Shown here one piece after another: positions 46,612 through 56,083 of a stretch of DNA of 64,000 nt; the stretch's first letter is position 1; each line of letters starts with the position of its first letter. The stretch spans positions 248,001-312,000 of the forward strand of contig JAHHTZ010000002.1 in NCBI GenBank assembly GCA_020024285.1, read 5' to 3'. The stretch is from Oscillospiraceae bacterium (GTDB lineage: Bacteria > Bacillota > Clostridia > Oscillospirales > Ruminococcaceae). Under the pieces are notes generated by a model. It was not told the origin of the DNA. It searched no databases and worked only from the letters and a program-made list of their open reading frames with translations. Position numbers and translations under genes: made by a program.

Positions 46612-47706
46612 ATGAAATTAGGAATCGTGGGTCTGCCAAACGTCGGCAAGAGCACCCTTTTTAATGCAATCACAAATGCAGGAGCACAGTCTGCAAACTA
46701 CCCCTTCTGCACCATCGAACCAAATATCGGCACCGTAGCTGTCCCGGATAAACGGCTCGATGTTTTGACTGAAATGTATCAGCCGGAAAAAGTAACTCCG
46801 GCTGTGATCGAATTTGTTGACATCGCAGGTCTTGTAAAAGGTGCCTCCAAGGGCGAGGGACTGGGAAACAAATTCCTCTCCAATATCCGCGAGGTGGATG
46901 CGATCGTTCATGTTGTACGCTGCTTTGAGGACAACGAGATCATCCATGTGGATGGGGAAATCGGACCGGCAAGAGATATCGAAACCATCAATCTCGAATT
47001 GATCTTCTCGGATATCGATATTTTGGAGCGCCGCATCGACCGTGCAGCAAAAGCAGCCAAGGGCGATAAAAAATACCTTGCCGAAGTGGAGCTGCTCAAC
47101 CGCGTGAAGGCGCATCTCGAAGAAGGAAAATCTGCCCGCAGCATGGAGTTTACCGAGGAAGAAGCGCAGATCATGTCCGATATCCCGCTGCTTTCCAATA
47201 AGCCGATCATTTATGTGGCAAACATGAGTGAGGACGATTTCCATAATAACATCGAAGGCAACGCATTCTACAAGCAGGTCCTTGAGATCGCAGCAGCAGA
47301 ACATTCCGAGGTCGTTCCAATCTGTGCGCGGCTGGAGGAAGAGCTTTCTGACATGTCCAAGGAAGACAAGCTGATGTTTTTAAGCGACCTTGGCCTGGAG
47401 GAATCAGGTCTTGACCGCCTCATCCGTGCAAGCTACCATCTGCTGGGGCTCATCTCCTATCTTACCGCCGGAAAACCGGAGGTGCGTGCATGGACCATCA
47501 CAGAGGGGACCAAAGCACCGCAGGCTGCTGGTAAGATCCACAGCGATTTTGAGCGGGGATTTATCCGTGCCGAAGTGGTATCCTTTGAAGAGCTGGTGGC
47601 GTGCGGTTCCATTGCAGCTGCAAAGGAAAAAGGCTTGGTGCGCTCTGAGGGAAAAGAGTATGTGATGAAAGACGGAGACGTGGTTTTGTTCCGCTTCAAT
47701 GTATAA
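46612..47706 (+). CDS. ychF: Redox-regulated ATPase YchF (OLA1 family)
   Basis: YchF is a P-loop ATPase/GTPase of the Obg-related group that binds ribosomes and affects stress responses. The 364-residue protein starts [21 protein letters not shown] (Walker A) and has [18 protein letters not shown] as the switch II region and a coiled-coil insertion. The usual G4 motif is changed (NMSE), which in this family gives ATP over GTP preference. The C-terminal TGS domain has [16 protein letters not shown]. Length is normal. It is monocistronic. Confidence 0.96.
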   Translation: MKLGIVGLPNVGKSTLFNAITNAGAQSANYPFCTIEPNIGTVAVPDKRLDVLTEMYQPEKVTPAVIEFVDIAGLVKGASKGEGLGNKFLSNIREVDAIVHVVRCFEDNEIIHVDGEIGPARDIETINLELIFSDIDILERRIDRAAKAAKGDKKYLAEVELLNRVKAHLEEGKSARSMEFTEEEAQIMSDIPLLSNKPIIYVANMSEDDFHNNIEGNAFYKQVLEIAAAEHSEVVPICARLEEELSDMSKEDKLMFLSDLGLEESGLDRLIRASYHLLGLISYLTAGKPEVRAWTITEGTKAPQAAGKIHSDFERGFIRAEVVSFEELVACGSIAAAKEKGLVRSEGKEYVMKDGDVVLFRFNV

Positions 47707-47733
47707 TCACCCGAAAACAGAAAAACGATTTCA

Positions 47734-47766
47734 AAAGGTGCCGGAAATTTCCGACACCTTTTTTGC
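47734..47766 (+). terminator. ychF terminator
   Basis: A stem AAGGTGCCGGAAATTTCCGACACCTT with one mismatch is followed by TTTT. Confidence 0.75.
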
Positions 47767-47889
47767 AGGAAAATGAAATAAAATATAAAATACAGGACAC
47801 TAAACAACAAAGGAAGTACGGTAAAAATGAATTTATTGATAAAAAATGATTTCTTTTTTGAGAAAATAATAACAAATTTGTCATATGCA

Positions 47890-47918
47890 TTGATTTTGTC
47901 GGTTGGGTAGGATATAGT
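47890..47918 (+). promoter_or_regulatory. pyk promoter
   Basis: TTGATT and TATAGT are separated by 17 bases, about 90 bases before the pyk start codon. Confidence 0.65.
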
Positions 47919-48005
47919 AAGATTGAATCATATCTGCCATTTTTGAGAACCGGTTGGTTCTTTCTGCACCATAACAAAAATTCACATAGAACAGGTTGTG
48001 ATACT

Positions 48006-49751
48006 ATGAGAAAGACGAAAATCATCTGCACATTAGGTCCGGCAAGCTCAACAAAGGAAATCCTCCGCCAGCTGATCGAAGCCGGCATGGACGTGGCACG
48101 CTTCAACTTCTCCCATGGCACACATGAGGAGCATCAGAAGAAGCTCGATATCCTGTATGAGCTTCGGGAGGAAATGAAGATCCCTCTGGCGACCCTCCTT
48201 GATACAAAGGGACCGGAGATCCGCCTTGGAACCTTCCAAAACCATCAGGAAACCCTCTCCGCCGGGGATACCTTCACCCTGACGACAAAGCCGATGGAGG
48301 GAACAAAAGAAAAAGCAAGCATTTCCTTTGATGGACTGCCGGGCGACGTAAAAGCAGGCGACGGAATCCTCATCGACGACGGCTTGATCGAGCTGCGCGT
48401 AGAATCCGTCAGCGGTCCTGAGATCCGCTGCACCGTCCTCAACGGCGGAACCATCTCCGACCGCAAAGGACTCAATGTGCCGAATGTGGCGCTCTCCATG
48501 CCATACATCAGCGAGCAGGACCGAAGCGACATCCTGTTTGGCATCAAAGCCGGATTCGACTTTATTGCTGCCTCCTTTGTACGCAACGCACAGGATGTTC
48601 TCCAGCTGAGGGAGCTGCTCAAAGAAAACGGCGGCGATGACATCAAGATCATTGCAAAAATCGAAAACGCACAGGGCGTCAACAACATTGACGAAATCAT
48701 CCGTGTATCAGACGGCATCATGATCGCCCGCGGCGATATGGGCGTTGAAGTACCGTTCGAGATGGTCCCTGTGATTCAGAAGAAGATCATCAAAAAAGTA
48801 TACAACAGCGGCAAATATGTTATCACAGCGACACAGATGCTCGACAGTATGATCAAAAATCCCCGTCCGACCCGTGCAGAGGCGACCGACGTTGCCAATG
48901 CCATCTACGACGGAACCAGCGTGATCATGCTTTCCGGCGAAACGGCTGCCGGAAAATATCCGGTGGAATCGGTCCGCACGATGGTGAAGATCGCACTTCA
49001 GACAGAAAACGACATCGACTATCAGGGACGCTATAACCGCCGAAAAGACGAAGCCATCCGCGATGTGACAAATGCGATCTCCCATGCGACCTGCACTACA
49101 GCCTACGACCTGGAGGCTTCTGCAATCATCACGGTTACCCAGTCGGGTCAAACTGCGAGGATGATCAGCAAGTTCCGCCCGGATATGCCGATCATCGGCT
49201 GCACCGTCAACGAAAAAGTTTACCGTCAGCTTGGAATGTCCTGGGGCGTTTGCCCGGTTTTGTGCCAGTATCAGGATGATGCAGACGCACTGTTTTCCCA
49301 TGCAATCGATCGTTCCATCGAAGAAGGTCTGATCGAGGACGGAAATCTGGTTGTTATCACAGCAGGTGTCCCGCTGGGTATCCCCGGTACGACCAACATC
49401 CTCAAGGTCCAGACAGTGGGCGATGTCATCCTCACCGGAAAGGGTATCGGAGATCAGCACGTCAGAGCCAATGTGTGTGTAGCGAAGAGCGAATGCGATG
49501 CGCGCGAAAATTTCCGCGCCGGCGATATTCTTGTGATCGATCAGACATCCAACGAGCTGCTCGACCTTTTGAAAAAGGCATCCGGCATCATTGTCAGCAA
49601 CGCAGACCCTGAGGGCCATGCAGCAACCGTTGGACTGACACTCGATATCCCGGTGCTTGTGGGCGCAGCCAACTGCACCAGCGTCCTGCGCAGCGGTACT
49701 ATGATTATTCTCGATGCAGAGAAGGGCATTGTCTGCAATATCGTTGGATAA
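48006..49751 (+). CDS. pyk: Pyruvate kinase with C-terminal PEP-utiliser domain
   Basis: Pyruvate kinase converts phosphoenolpyruvate and ADP to pyruvate and ATP. From ATG 48006 the protein has 581 residues: MRKTKIICTLGPASSTKEIL, DVARFNFSHGTHEEH, LLDTKGPEIR, the MIARGDMGVEVP motif and TATQMLDSM. The last ~110 residues are an extra phosphohistidine-like domain (SNADPEGHAATVGLTLDIPV), as in Bacillus-type long pyruvate kinases. The ribosome binding site is weak (AGGTTGTGA). Together with ppdK this gives two enzymes at the PEP-pyruvate node. Confidence 0.96.
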   Translation: MRKTKIICTLGPASSTKEILRQLIEAGMDVARFNFSHGTHEEHQKKLDILYELREEMKIPLATLLDTKGPEIRLGTFQNHQETLSAGDTFTLTTKPMEGTKEKASISFDGLPGDVKAGDGILIDDGLIELRVESVSGPEIRCTVLNGGTISDRKGLNVPNVALSMPYISEQDRSDILFGIKAGFDFIAASFVRNAQDVLQLRELLKENGGDDIKIIAKIENAQGVNNIDEIIRVSDGIMIARGDMGVEVPFEMVPVIQKKIIKKVYNSGKYVITATQMLDSMIKNPRPTRAEATDVANAIYDGTSVIMLSGETAAGKYPVESVRTMVKIALQTENDIDYQGRYNRRKDEAIRDVTNAISHATCTTAYDLEASAIITVTQSGQTARMISKFRPDMPIIGCTVNEKVYRQLGMSWGVCPVLCQYQDDADALFSHAIDRSIEEGLIEDGNLVVITAGVPLGIPGTTNILKVQTVGDVILTGKGIGDQHVRANVCVAKSECDARENFRAGDILVIDQTSNELLDLLKKASGIIVSNADPEGHAATVGLTLDIPVLVGAANCTSVLRSGTMIILDAEKGIVCNIVG

Positions 49752-49774
49752 CAAATAAAGGAGAGAAACTTAGC

Positions 49775-50668
49775 ATGAAATTGAAAAAACAAACTCTGTC
49801 CAAGGTGCTGTCTGTAGTACTCACGCTTTCCATGCTGCTGAGCTTTACAGCCTGCGGAGAACGTGAAAATACACAGAAACCCGATGAAAATACACAGCAG
49901 GAACAGGACAAGGAGCCGGAGAAAAAGCCTGAGGAAGAAAGCAAACCGGATACAGACTCCGAAGCAGAGGTGAAGACTCCGGAACTCAAAGGCAAGATCG
50001 CAGAAATCAAGGCGAAAAACAACGATGTTGTCGGCTGGCTCCAGATCCCGGATACAGAGGTCAATGCGGCAGTTGTACACACCACGAACAACGACTTTTA
50101 TATGCGCAAGAACGAGCTGAAGGAATACAGCTGGACAGGAAGCTACTTTGCAGACTATGAGTGCAAATTCGGACCAAAGAGAGATTCCCTGCTGCGCTCC
50201 ACCCTCATTTACGGTCACAATGTAAACTACGACGACGGAAAAGACAAGGAAAGATTCAGCCAGCTGTTTAAGTTTGCAGACATTGAGTTTGCAAAGGATC
50301 ACCCATACATTTACTTCTCCTTGCCGGAGGAAGAGCTGGTTTGGGAAATTTTTGCAACCGCTTATACCACGACCGACTTTAACTATATTCAGATCCTCAA
50401 AGACCGCAAGGCAAATCCAACAGAGCAGATCACTGAAGCACAGATGATGAACATTGTCAACGGTATGAGAGATCGCTCAGAATACGATTACCACGATGTA
50501 GAAGTAAGCGGAAGCGACAAGATCCTGATCCTTTCCACCTGCTCCTATAAATACGGACGCCGCAACGATGTGCGCTTTGTAATCATGGCAAAACTGCTCC
50601 CAGCGGATGCAAAACTTCATGCGAAAGCAAATATCACAGCAAATGCAGATAAAAAAGCAGTGGCATAA
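49775..50668 (+). CDS. Class B sortase with lipoprotein signal
   Basis: The 297-residue protein has a signal peptide with lipobox SFTAC (Cys 27), an acidic Glu/Lys/Pro-rich linker (30-70) and a sortase B-like domain. The catalytic residues are visible: His148 (IYGHNV), Cys256 (LSTCSYKYG) and Arg267 (NDVRFVIM). Sortases attach surface proteins to the wall by a Cys transpeptidation. Most class B sortases are held by an N-terminal membrane helix; here a lipid anchor is predicted instead. No substrate with a sorting signal lies in the window. It follows pyk after 23 bases, with GGAGAG before the ATG. Confidence 0.88.
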   Translation: MKLKKQTLSKVLSVVLTLSMLLSFTACGERENTQKPDENTQQEQDKEPEKKPEEESKPDTDSEAEVKTPELKGKIAEIKAKNNDVVGWLQIPDTEVNAAVVHTTNNDFYMRKNELKEYSWTGSYFADYECKFGPKRDSLLRSTLIYGHNVNYDDGKDKERFSQLFKFADIEFAKDHPYIYFSLPEEELVWEIFATAYTTTDFNYIQILKDRKANPTEQITEAQMMNIVNGMRDRSEYDYHDVEVSGSDKILILSTCSYKYGRRNDVRFVIMAKLLPADAKLHAKANITANADKKAVA

Positions 50669-50671
50669 TCA

Positions 50672-50706
50672 AAAATCCTCCATCTGTTACGATGGAGGAT
50701 TTTCTT
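50672..50706. terminator. Bidirectional terminator sortase / ABC operon
   Basis: A perfect 13-bp stem AAAATCCTCCATC with its complement has a 6-base loop and T-rich tails on both strands. Its right arm overlaps the last codons of the convergent ABC gene. Confidence 0.85.
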
Positions 50707-51319
50707 TTTTGAGAGGAAGTGCCTGCTCTGACTGAAGATGCAAAGGGCTGCCTTCCAACGTAAGGAGTGTTTGACAGAGATCCTCTGCTTCTTCCCTGCG
50801 GTGTGTGACCAGAAGGAGCAGATGGTTTTTTGTTTCTTCCCGAATGAGCTGCATCACTTGCTGATAGGAGGCTTCATCGAGTCCCTGGAAGGGTTCATCC
50901 ATAAGGAAGATGTCGCCGCCGAATGCCAAGGTGCGGGCGATTGCCAGACGTCGATTCATCCCACCGCTGCATTGCAGCGGTGTTTTTTCGGCATCCTGCA
51001 GCAGCCCGATGCGGGAGAGCCACAGACGCGCCTCGTCCCTGCGCTCCTTTGGCAGCACAAGGCGCAGGTTGTCCTCAATGCTCAGATGGGAGATGAGTCG
51101 GTTTTCCTGAAAAAGCATCGCGATCCGCTTGCCGCGGATGCCGGTGATCGTGCCGGAATCTACAGCCTGCAAGCCGCACAAAATCCGAAGGAGCGTCGTC
51201 TTTCCGCTGCCGGAAGGAGCAAACAGGCATACGGCACCCTGTTCGGGAAGGGTGAGCGAAAAATCCCGCAGAAGCTCTCTCCCGTCAAAGGAAAGGCAGA
51301 TATTTTGCAATTCTATCAT
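50687..51319 (-). CDS. ABC transporter ATP-binding protein (SsuB/TauB-like)
   Basis: The 210-residue ATPase powers uptake through the adjacent permease. Walker A is FAPSGSGKTTLL, the Q loop MLFQENRLI, the signature QCSGGMNRRLAIAR (a variant of LSGGQ) and Walker B DIFLMDEPFQGLD. The ATG at 51319 overlaps the permease stop by four bases (ATGA) with AAAGGAG upstream. It is the last gene of a Crp-like regulator, binding protein, permease, ATPase operon. The substrate is unknown; related systems carry sulfonates, nitrate, or pyrimidine precursors. Confidence 0.92.
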   Translation of the reverse strand: MIELQNICLSFDGRELLRDFSLTLPEQGAVCLFAPSGSGKTTLLRILCGLQAVDSGTITGIRGKRIAMLFQENRLISHLSIEDNLRLVLPKERRDEARLWLSRIGLLQDAEKTPLQCSGGMNRRLAIARTLAFGGDIFLMDEPFQGLDEASYQQVMQLIREETKNHLLLLVTHRREEAEDLCQTLLTLEGSPLHLQSEQALPLKKENPPS

Positions 51320-52098
51320 AAAAGCTCCTTTCCCGATCGAAGCACCCGATGCTCGATCAGCGCCATCAGTTTCAAAAACAGCCGCTCCAACAGCATGGAA
51401 AGCAAAATGACAACGACTGTCCACGCAAAGAGATCAGGGATTTCGATGTAGATTTTGGATTCATAGATATGACGTCCGATGGCGTGTTTCGGGAGCCCGA
51501 TCACTTCGGCAGCAATTCCCGATTTCCACGCAAACCCCAATCCATTGATGCAGGCGGAGAGAAAAAACGGAAGGATTGCCGGAAGGTAGAGAAAGCGCAG
51601 CTTTTTGAGAAACGAAAAACGATAGACCTCTGCCATTTCAAGCAGGAGAGGGTCAACACTTTCGATCCCCTTGCAGATATTTTCATAGATCATAGGCAAT
51701 ACCATCAGGAAGGAGATGAACACAGACAGGTTGTTCGATTTGATCCACACAAGCGCCAGAATGATGAACGAAGCCACCGGCGTTGCCCGTATAACGGCAA
51801 CCGGAGGACGCAGAAAGTCGCGAAGCAGCGGGAACGCACAGGCAAACCATGCCAGCAGACAGCCTGCAGCCAACGAACAGAAAAAACCGATCAAAATCCG
51901 TCCAAGGGAAGAGAAGATCGTGATCCAAAACTCCTCTGTCTGAGCAAGTGACACAAGGCGCGTCATCACCTCAGCGGGAGAGGCGAGGAGCAGGGGCGTG
52001 TCGATTGCCCAATATGAAAGCTGCCACAGCATGATCCATGCTGTGGCAAAAAGAAAGGGTATGATTTTACGTTTAGCGGGTGTAGTAGAATGCTTCAT
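51316..52098 (-). CDS. ABC transporter permease (SsuC/TauC-like)
   Basis: The 260-residue permease has about six membrane segments and the BPD_transp_1 coupling motif in the cytoplasmic loop (LEMAEVYRFSFLKKLRFLYLPAILPFF). It resembles permeases for nitrate, sulfonate and taurine. ATG 52098 has GGAGG about 10 bases upstream and lies inside the end of the binding-protein gene, which suggests translational coupling. Confidence 0.9.
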   Translation of the reverse strand: MKHSTTPAKRKIIPFLFATAWIMLWQLSYWAIDTPLLLASPAEVMTRLVSLAQTEEFWITIFSSLGRILIGFFCSLAAGCLLAWFACAFPLLRDFLRPPVAVIRATPVASFIILALVWIKSNNLSVFISFLMVLPMIYENICKGIESVDPLLLEMAEVYRFSFLKKLRFLYLPAILPFFLSACINGLGFAWKSGIAAEVIGLPKHAIGRHIYESKIYIEIPDLFAWTVVVILLSMLLERLFLKLMALIEHRVLRSGKELL

Positions 52099-53155
52099 CC
52101 GGCAAAGCTCCTCCAACGGATTTCGGGTTTGCATCAAAGAGTACCTGCAGGAATCCGGAAGTGATTTCCTTCATTTTTTCCCCGTCAATAAAGACGATGT
52201 TGCACTCCGGAATCGCCTTTTGTACAACCGGTGCTTTCATAATGTCAAATTGCTCTGCAAGGGCGCCGGCGTGTTCGAGGTTTTCCGGTTTTACAACGGT
52301 TTCAGCAGAAACCTTGTATTCATCAAGGAATGCATTGAGAGCATCCTTGTTCTGTTCTGCAAATTCCTTGCGGACAATGATTGCGCCCATAGCAAGCTCA
52401 CTTGCGCCATCTACGGCTTTATTCCATTCCTCAGTTATATCGAGTGCAACGCGGATATCCTGATTCTGCATCAAAACAGAGGTCACAAACGGCTGTGGAA
52501 GCAGAGCGATGGATGCTTCTCCCGAAGCCATCAGCGGCGGGATTTCAGAATGCTCTGTTTTGTAGACAACGGTCACATCGGTTCCTGGAACGAGGTTGTT
52601 TTTCTCAAGGATCATATTTAAGGCATATTCCGGAGTAGAGCCCTGACCGGTTGCGTAGATGGTTTTGCCGCGCAGGTCTTCTACAGACTGGATGGTATCG
52701 CCTTTTTCGAGAACATACAGAACACCGAGGGTGTTGAGGGCAGCCAGCTGCACCTTGCCCTGTGTTTTGTTATAAAGCACGGAAGCGAGGTTCGTTGGTA
52801 CCGCAGCAACATCCGCTTCGCCGGTGCTGATTTTACCTACGATTTCATCCGGGGCACCGACAAGGGTAAATTCATACTGATTCTGAGCACTGCCGTTCTC
52901 GTTTTTCTCCATCAGATCCAGCATCCCGAATGCAGTAGGACCTTTGAGAGCTGCAACCTTGATGACGGGTTTTTCTTCCGGAGTTTTGCTTGGTTCCTCA
53001 GGCTTTTGAGCCGGTTCTTCCACCTTCTGCACGGATTCTTCCTGAGCGGGAGGGGTGTTTTCTTTTGACGAATTATCCTGGGATGGACCGCAAGCTGTGA
53101 AAGAAAAGGTCAGCACAGCTGCTGTTAACAAAGACAGAAAACGATTCCATTTCAT
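52073..53155 (-). CDS. ABC transporter substrate-binding lipoprotein
   Basis: This 360-residue lipoprotein has a signal peptide ending FTAC (Cys 22), an acidic Glu/Pro-rich linker (about 28-65), and an NMT1/SsuA-like binding domain (VAALKGPTAFGMLDLMEKNE, VGKISTGEADVAAVPTNLAS, IYATGQGSTPEYALNMILEK). It captures the substrate outside the membrane for the following permease and ATPase. The ligand cannot be told from the sequence. It begins 4 bases after the regulator gene ends. Confidence 0.92.
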   Translation of the reverse strand: MKWNRFLSLLTAAVLTFSFTACGPSQDNSSKENTPPAQEESVQKVEEPAQKPEEPSKTPEEKPVIKVAALKGPTAFGMLDLMEKNENGSAQNQYEFTLVGAPDEIVGKISTGEADVAAVPTNLASVLYNKTQGKVQLAALNTLGVLYVLEKGDTIQSVEDLRGKTIYATGQGSTPEYALNMILEKNNLVPGTDVTVVYKTEHSEIPPLMASGEASIALLPQPFVTSVLMQNQDIRVALDITEEWNKAVDGASELAMGAIIVRKEFAEQNKDALNAFLDEYKVSAETVVKPENLEHAGALAEQFDIMKAPVVQKAIPECNIVFIDGEKMKEITSGFLQVLFDANPKSVGGALPDEAFYYTR

Positions 53156-53159
53156 AAAA

Positions 53160-53858
53160 TTATTCCTCTTTCATTGATAAAGTATCCCACTGTTCCAACG
53201 CATCGGGTTTTAACACAACGATCTTTTTTCCTTCCTTTTTGATGATCTGCATGTCCTCCAGCTTTTCGAGTGCCCGATATAGGGAGGAACGGCTCAGATT
53301 GAGCATTTCAGCCAAAATCGAGTAAGGAACCGAAAGGTGGATCGGATTGGAACAACTCAGCTGTTCGAGCAGGTACAGAGATAATTTTTCCTCTGCGCTG
53401 ACTGCGGTGAACTGGTCGATCTTCCGATTGAGAAAATGAATGCGCGATGACAGGAACGAAATGTAGTTTTTACCGATAACAGGTTCAGCGGAAAACATTT
53501 GGGTCACATCAGAAGCGGTGTAAAACAGCACCGTACAGTCCTTTTTTGCCCGCACAACAGAAACATACCGCTTGCTTTGAGAAAAGAGTGTAGCAACCCC
53601 GAACCAGCTCCCTGCAGACAGTGTATGAAGCAATACAGAGCCGCCGCCTTTTTCCACCGATGCGATCCCTTCCAAAAGAAGTCCGATGCGCTCTTGAAAG
53701 CAGGTGGGGGAGTAGATCAGTTCTTCCTTCTCAAATGTGTGAATACTTCCCATCTGCATCAGCTGATGCACGACATGGGGAGATACGTTCTGAAAGAGCC
53801 AGCTTTTTTCACCAAGAGCAAACTGTTCCGGCGTGAGGGTCGATTGTGATGCCTTCAT
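53160..53858 (-). CDS. Crp/Fnr-family transcriptional regulator
   Basis: The 232-residue protein has an N-terminal cyclic-nucleotide-binding-like domain (FEKEELIYSPTCFQERIGLLLEG, LHTLSAGSWFGVATLFS) and a C-terminal winged helix (SYSILAEMLNLSRSSLYRAL pattern at the HTH). No Cys cluster for an Fe-S centre is seen, so it is unlike Fnr. As first gene of the ABC operon, under a promoter with a TGTC-6-GACA dyad, it probably controls the operon in response to the imported substrate or a related metabolite. ATG 53858 follows GGAGTG. Confidence 0.88.
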   Translation of the reverse strand: MKASQSTLTPEQFALGEKSWLFQNVSPHVVHQLMQMGSIHTFEKEELIYSPTCFQERIGLLLEGIASVEKGGGSVLLHTLSAGSWFGVATLFSQSKRYVSVVRAKKDCTVLFYTASDVTQMFSAEPVIGKNYISFLSSRIHFLNRKIDQFTAVSAEEKLSLYLLEQLSCSNPIHLSVPYSILAEMLNLSRSSLYRALEKLEDMQIIKKEGKKIVVLKPDALEQWDTLSMKEE

Positions 53859-53883
53859 CTTACACACTCCATGCTTAAAAAAC

Positions 53884-53897
53884 TGTCCCAAATGACA
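53884..53897 (-). promoter_or_regulatory. Crp-type operator candidate
   Basis: TGTC-6-GACA is a Crp/Fnr-type half-site arrangement placed right after the -10 element, where binding would repress transcription. Confidence 0.55.
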
Positions 53898-53902
53898 CAC
53901 TT

Positions 53903-53931
53903 ATCATAGAGCCTGACCCTCTGTTTGTCAA
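53903..53931 (-). promoter_or_regulatory. Promoter of the Crp-ABC operon
   Basis: A perfect TTGACA (53931-53926) and TATGAT (53908-53903) are 17 bases apart on the minus strand. Confidence 0.85.
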
Positions 53932-53951
53932 GGGGATTTTGTTGTAAAAGA

Positions 53952-53999
53952 CAAAAAAAGACACAAGAAACAGAATTACTTCACAGTTTCTTGTGTCTT
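53952..53999 (-). terminator. Terminator of the sel operon
   Basis: A perfect 14-bp stem AAGACACAAGAAAC with its complement is followed on the minus strand by a run of T. It lies directly after the tRNA-Sec gene. Confidence 0.9.
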
Positions 54000-54000
54000 A

Positions 54001-54098
54001 TGGCGGGAACGTGTGGGAATCGAACCCACCTATGCAGCTATTAACTGCAATTACTGGTTTTGAAGACCAGAGAGCACACCAGCGACTCATCCGCTCCC
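54001..54098 (-). tRNA. selC: tRNA-Sec (anticodon UCA)
   Basis: This 98-base tRNA gene has the selenocysteine features: a long acceptor stem (GGGAGCGG with its partner before the CCA), anticodon loop CTTCAAA giving UCA (54063-54061), a long variable arm (TGCAGTTAATAGCTGCA), a GGTTCGATTCC T-arm and an encoded CCA end. It decodes in-frame UGA. It lies 68 bases downstream of selB in the same direction and is ended by a terminator, so it is probably processed from the sel operon transcript. Confidence 0.97.
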
Positions 54099-54166
54099 AT
54101 ATAACTTGCTCAGTATATCACGAAACAGAATGAAGTGCAAGCTATTTTGCCAAATTTTATTGAATT

Positions 54167-56074
54167 TTATGATTTGTTGGAGAAGACACGCGCCTCTCCC
54201 GATTTTTTTGTGATATTTTTACGGTCCCAATACTCAAGGAGTGCCAAGGTATATTTTCGGGAGCTTCCCAAAAGATCGCGCATTTCACCGAGAGAGATCT
54301 GCCCGTGTTCCTGAACAAAGTCCATTGCCAGCTTCAAAGCGCGGTGATAGACATCGACGTGGAATACGATTTGATCGGTGAGCTTAATTAAGGTTTCGCT
54401 TGTGATGAGTGCTTCCAAAACCTGCCTGAGGTTCTTTTCCTTCGGGAACATGGCGGCGATTTCATCGAGGGTAGGACCGGCAAAGCCGCTGTCGAGGACG
54501 ATCTTTGCTACTTTATCCATCAGCTTCTGCTGGTCATCGCTGAGCTTGATCGAAAATCCCGCAAGTGCAACGGAGGAGGGCGGGCAGGTGAGGACGCCGT
54601 CCTGCACCATATATTCCGTCACCTTGTCTGCAATGGCGATTTCCTGATTCGGGAAGAGCTTGCTGCGAAATTCATCGCGCTTCATGCCGGAGCGCAGAGG
54701 GTTTTGCTGATGATAAACCTCCAGCATACGTTCTGCCCGCTGCTCCATCGAGTGCAGATAGTCCTTATGAATAAAGATATTGTTGGTGACAGGGTAGATT
54801 TCCTTGGAAGACTCCAGCTCTTTGATGATGTCATCAAAGCGGTCGCGGTCGATGGCGGTATGTGTTTTGAGAAAATCGACGGTTTCATACCGGGGGGAAT
54901 ATTCCCGGATGGCTTCACAGATTTTGTCATGCTCGCTGCCCTGATCCTTGATGCGCAGACCGCTGAGTACCGTTTCATCGCTGCGCTTATGCTTCATCGG
55001 ATTGGAGTCGAGCACCACACCGCCGCCCACGGTTTCAAGCGGAGAGTAGAAGCGCAGAATGAAGCGGTCGCCTGCCTTTGCTGCGATCTCTTCTTCCAGA
55101 CGCAGCTGGGCATAGCCCTCTTCACCGGCAGAGAGGAGGTCGTGATCCAGCAAAACTGCCTTGCAGAGGATATCCTTTGCACCGTGATAGAGGTGCAGGC
55201 GTGTTCCATTCAGGATCTCCCTCTGGCAATCCTTAAGGATGCTCAGCTTGACATCCAGCATCATTGTCGTATGCATTGAGTCCGGCTTTGCAACCACATC
55301 GCCTTTTTCGAGGTCGGTCTTTTTGAGTCCTGCAAGGTTCACCGCAACACGCTGACCTGCGTATGCAGTCTGTACGTCTTTGGAGTGCACCTGAAGGTTG
55401 CGGATCTTTGTCTGGATGCCTTTGGGGTAGACAGTGACAGGGTCCCCGACATTCATTTCGCCTTCAATGAGGGTGCCGGTGATCACCGTTCCAAAGCCTT
55501 CAATGGAGAACACACGATCCACCGGGATGCGAAACGGGGTGTTTGGATTTTTGATCTGGCTTGTCTGTTCGATCAGTTCAAAGACAGCCTGACGCAGTTC
55601 TTCGATGCCCTCCCCGGTGTAGGAGGAAACCGGAATCATCCTGGCGTTTTCGAGAAAGGTCCCTTTTACCTCCTCACGAATGTCTTCGCACACCACCTCA
55701 AGCCAGTCCTCGTCCACCATATCTTTTTTGGTGACAACGATCAGCCCTTGTGGAATATCGAGCAAAGTCAAAATACCCAGATGCTCCTTTGTCTGCGGCA
55801 TAAATCCTTCATCTGCGGCAACCACAAGGAGAGCAAGGTCGATGCCTCCGGCACCGGCGAGCATATTTTTCACGAATTTTTCGTGACCGGGAACATCGAT
55901 GATTCCGGCTTTTTCCCCGTTTGGAAGATCAAGATAAGCGAAGCCCAGCTCAATGGTAATACCGCGCTTTTTTTCTTCCTTGATGCGGTCGGTTTCGATT
56001 CCGGTGAGTGCGCGGATCAGCGCGGTTTTTCCGTGGTCCACATGACCTGCGGTACCAATGATAATGTTTTTCAT
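54167..56074 (-). CDS. selB: Selenocysteine-specific elongation factor SelB
   Basis: SelB brings Sec-tRNA to UGA codons followed by a SECIS hairpin. The 635-residue protein starts [20 protein letters not shown] with the GTPase P-loop, then [23 protein letters not shown] and [10 protein letters not shown]-terminal winged-helix domains (from about residue 380) bind the SECIS RNA. AAGGTGA lies before the ATG. It follows selA by 9 bases. Confidence 0.97.
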   Translation of the reverse strand: MKNIIIGTAGHVDHGKTALIRALTGIETDRIKEEKKRGITIELGFAYLDLPNGEKAGIIDVPGHEKFVKNMLAGAGGIDLALLVVAADEGFMPQTKEHLGILTLLDIPQGLIVVTKKDMVDEDWLEVVCEDIREEVKGTFLENARMIPVSSYTGEGIEELRQAVFELIEQTSQIKNPNTPFRIPVDRVFSIEGFGTVITGTLIEGEMNVGDPVTVYPKGIQTKIRNLQVHSKDVQTAYAGQRVAVNLAGLKKTDLEKGDVVAKPDSMHTTMMLDVKLSILKDCQREILNGTRLHLYHGAKDILCKAVLLDHDLLSAGEEGYAQLRLEEEIAAKAGDRFILRFYSPLETVGGGVVLDSNPMKHKRSDETVLSGLRIKDQGSEHDKICEAIREYSPRYETVDFLKTHTAIDRDRFDDIIKELESSKEIYPVTNNIFIHKDYLHSMEQRAERMLEVYHQQNPLRSGMKRDEFRSKLFPNQEIAIADKVTEYMVQDGVLTCPPSSVALAGFSIKLSDDQQKLMDKVAKIVLDSGFAGPTLDEIAAMFPKEKNLRQVLEALITSETLIKLTDQIVFHVDVYHRALKLAMDFVQEHGQISLGEMRDLLGSSRKYTLALLEYWDRKNITKKSGEARVFSNKS

Positions 56075-56083
56075 GGATTCACC

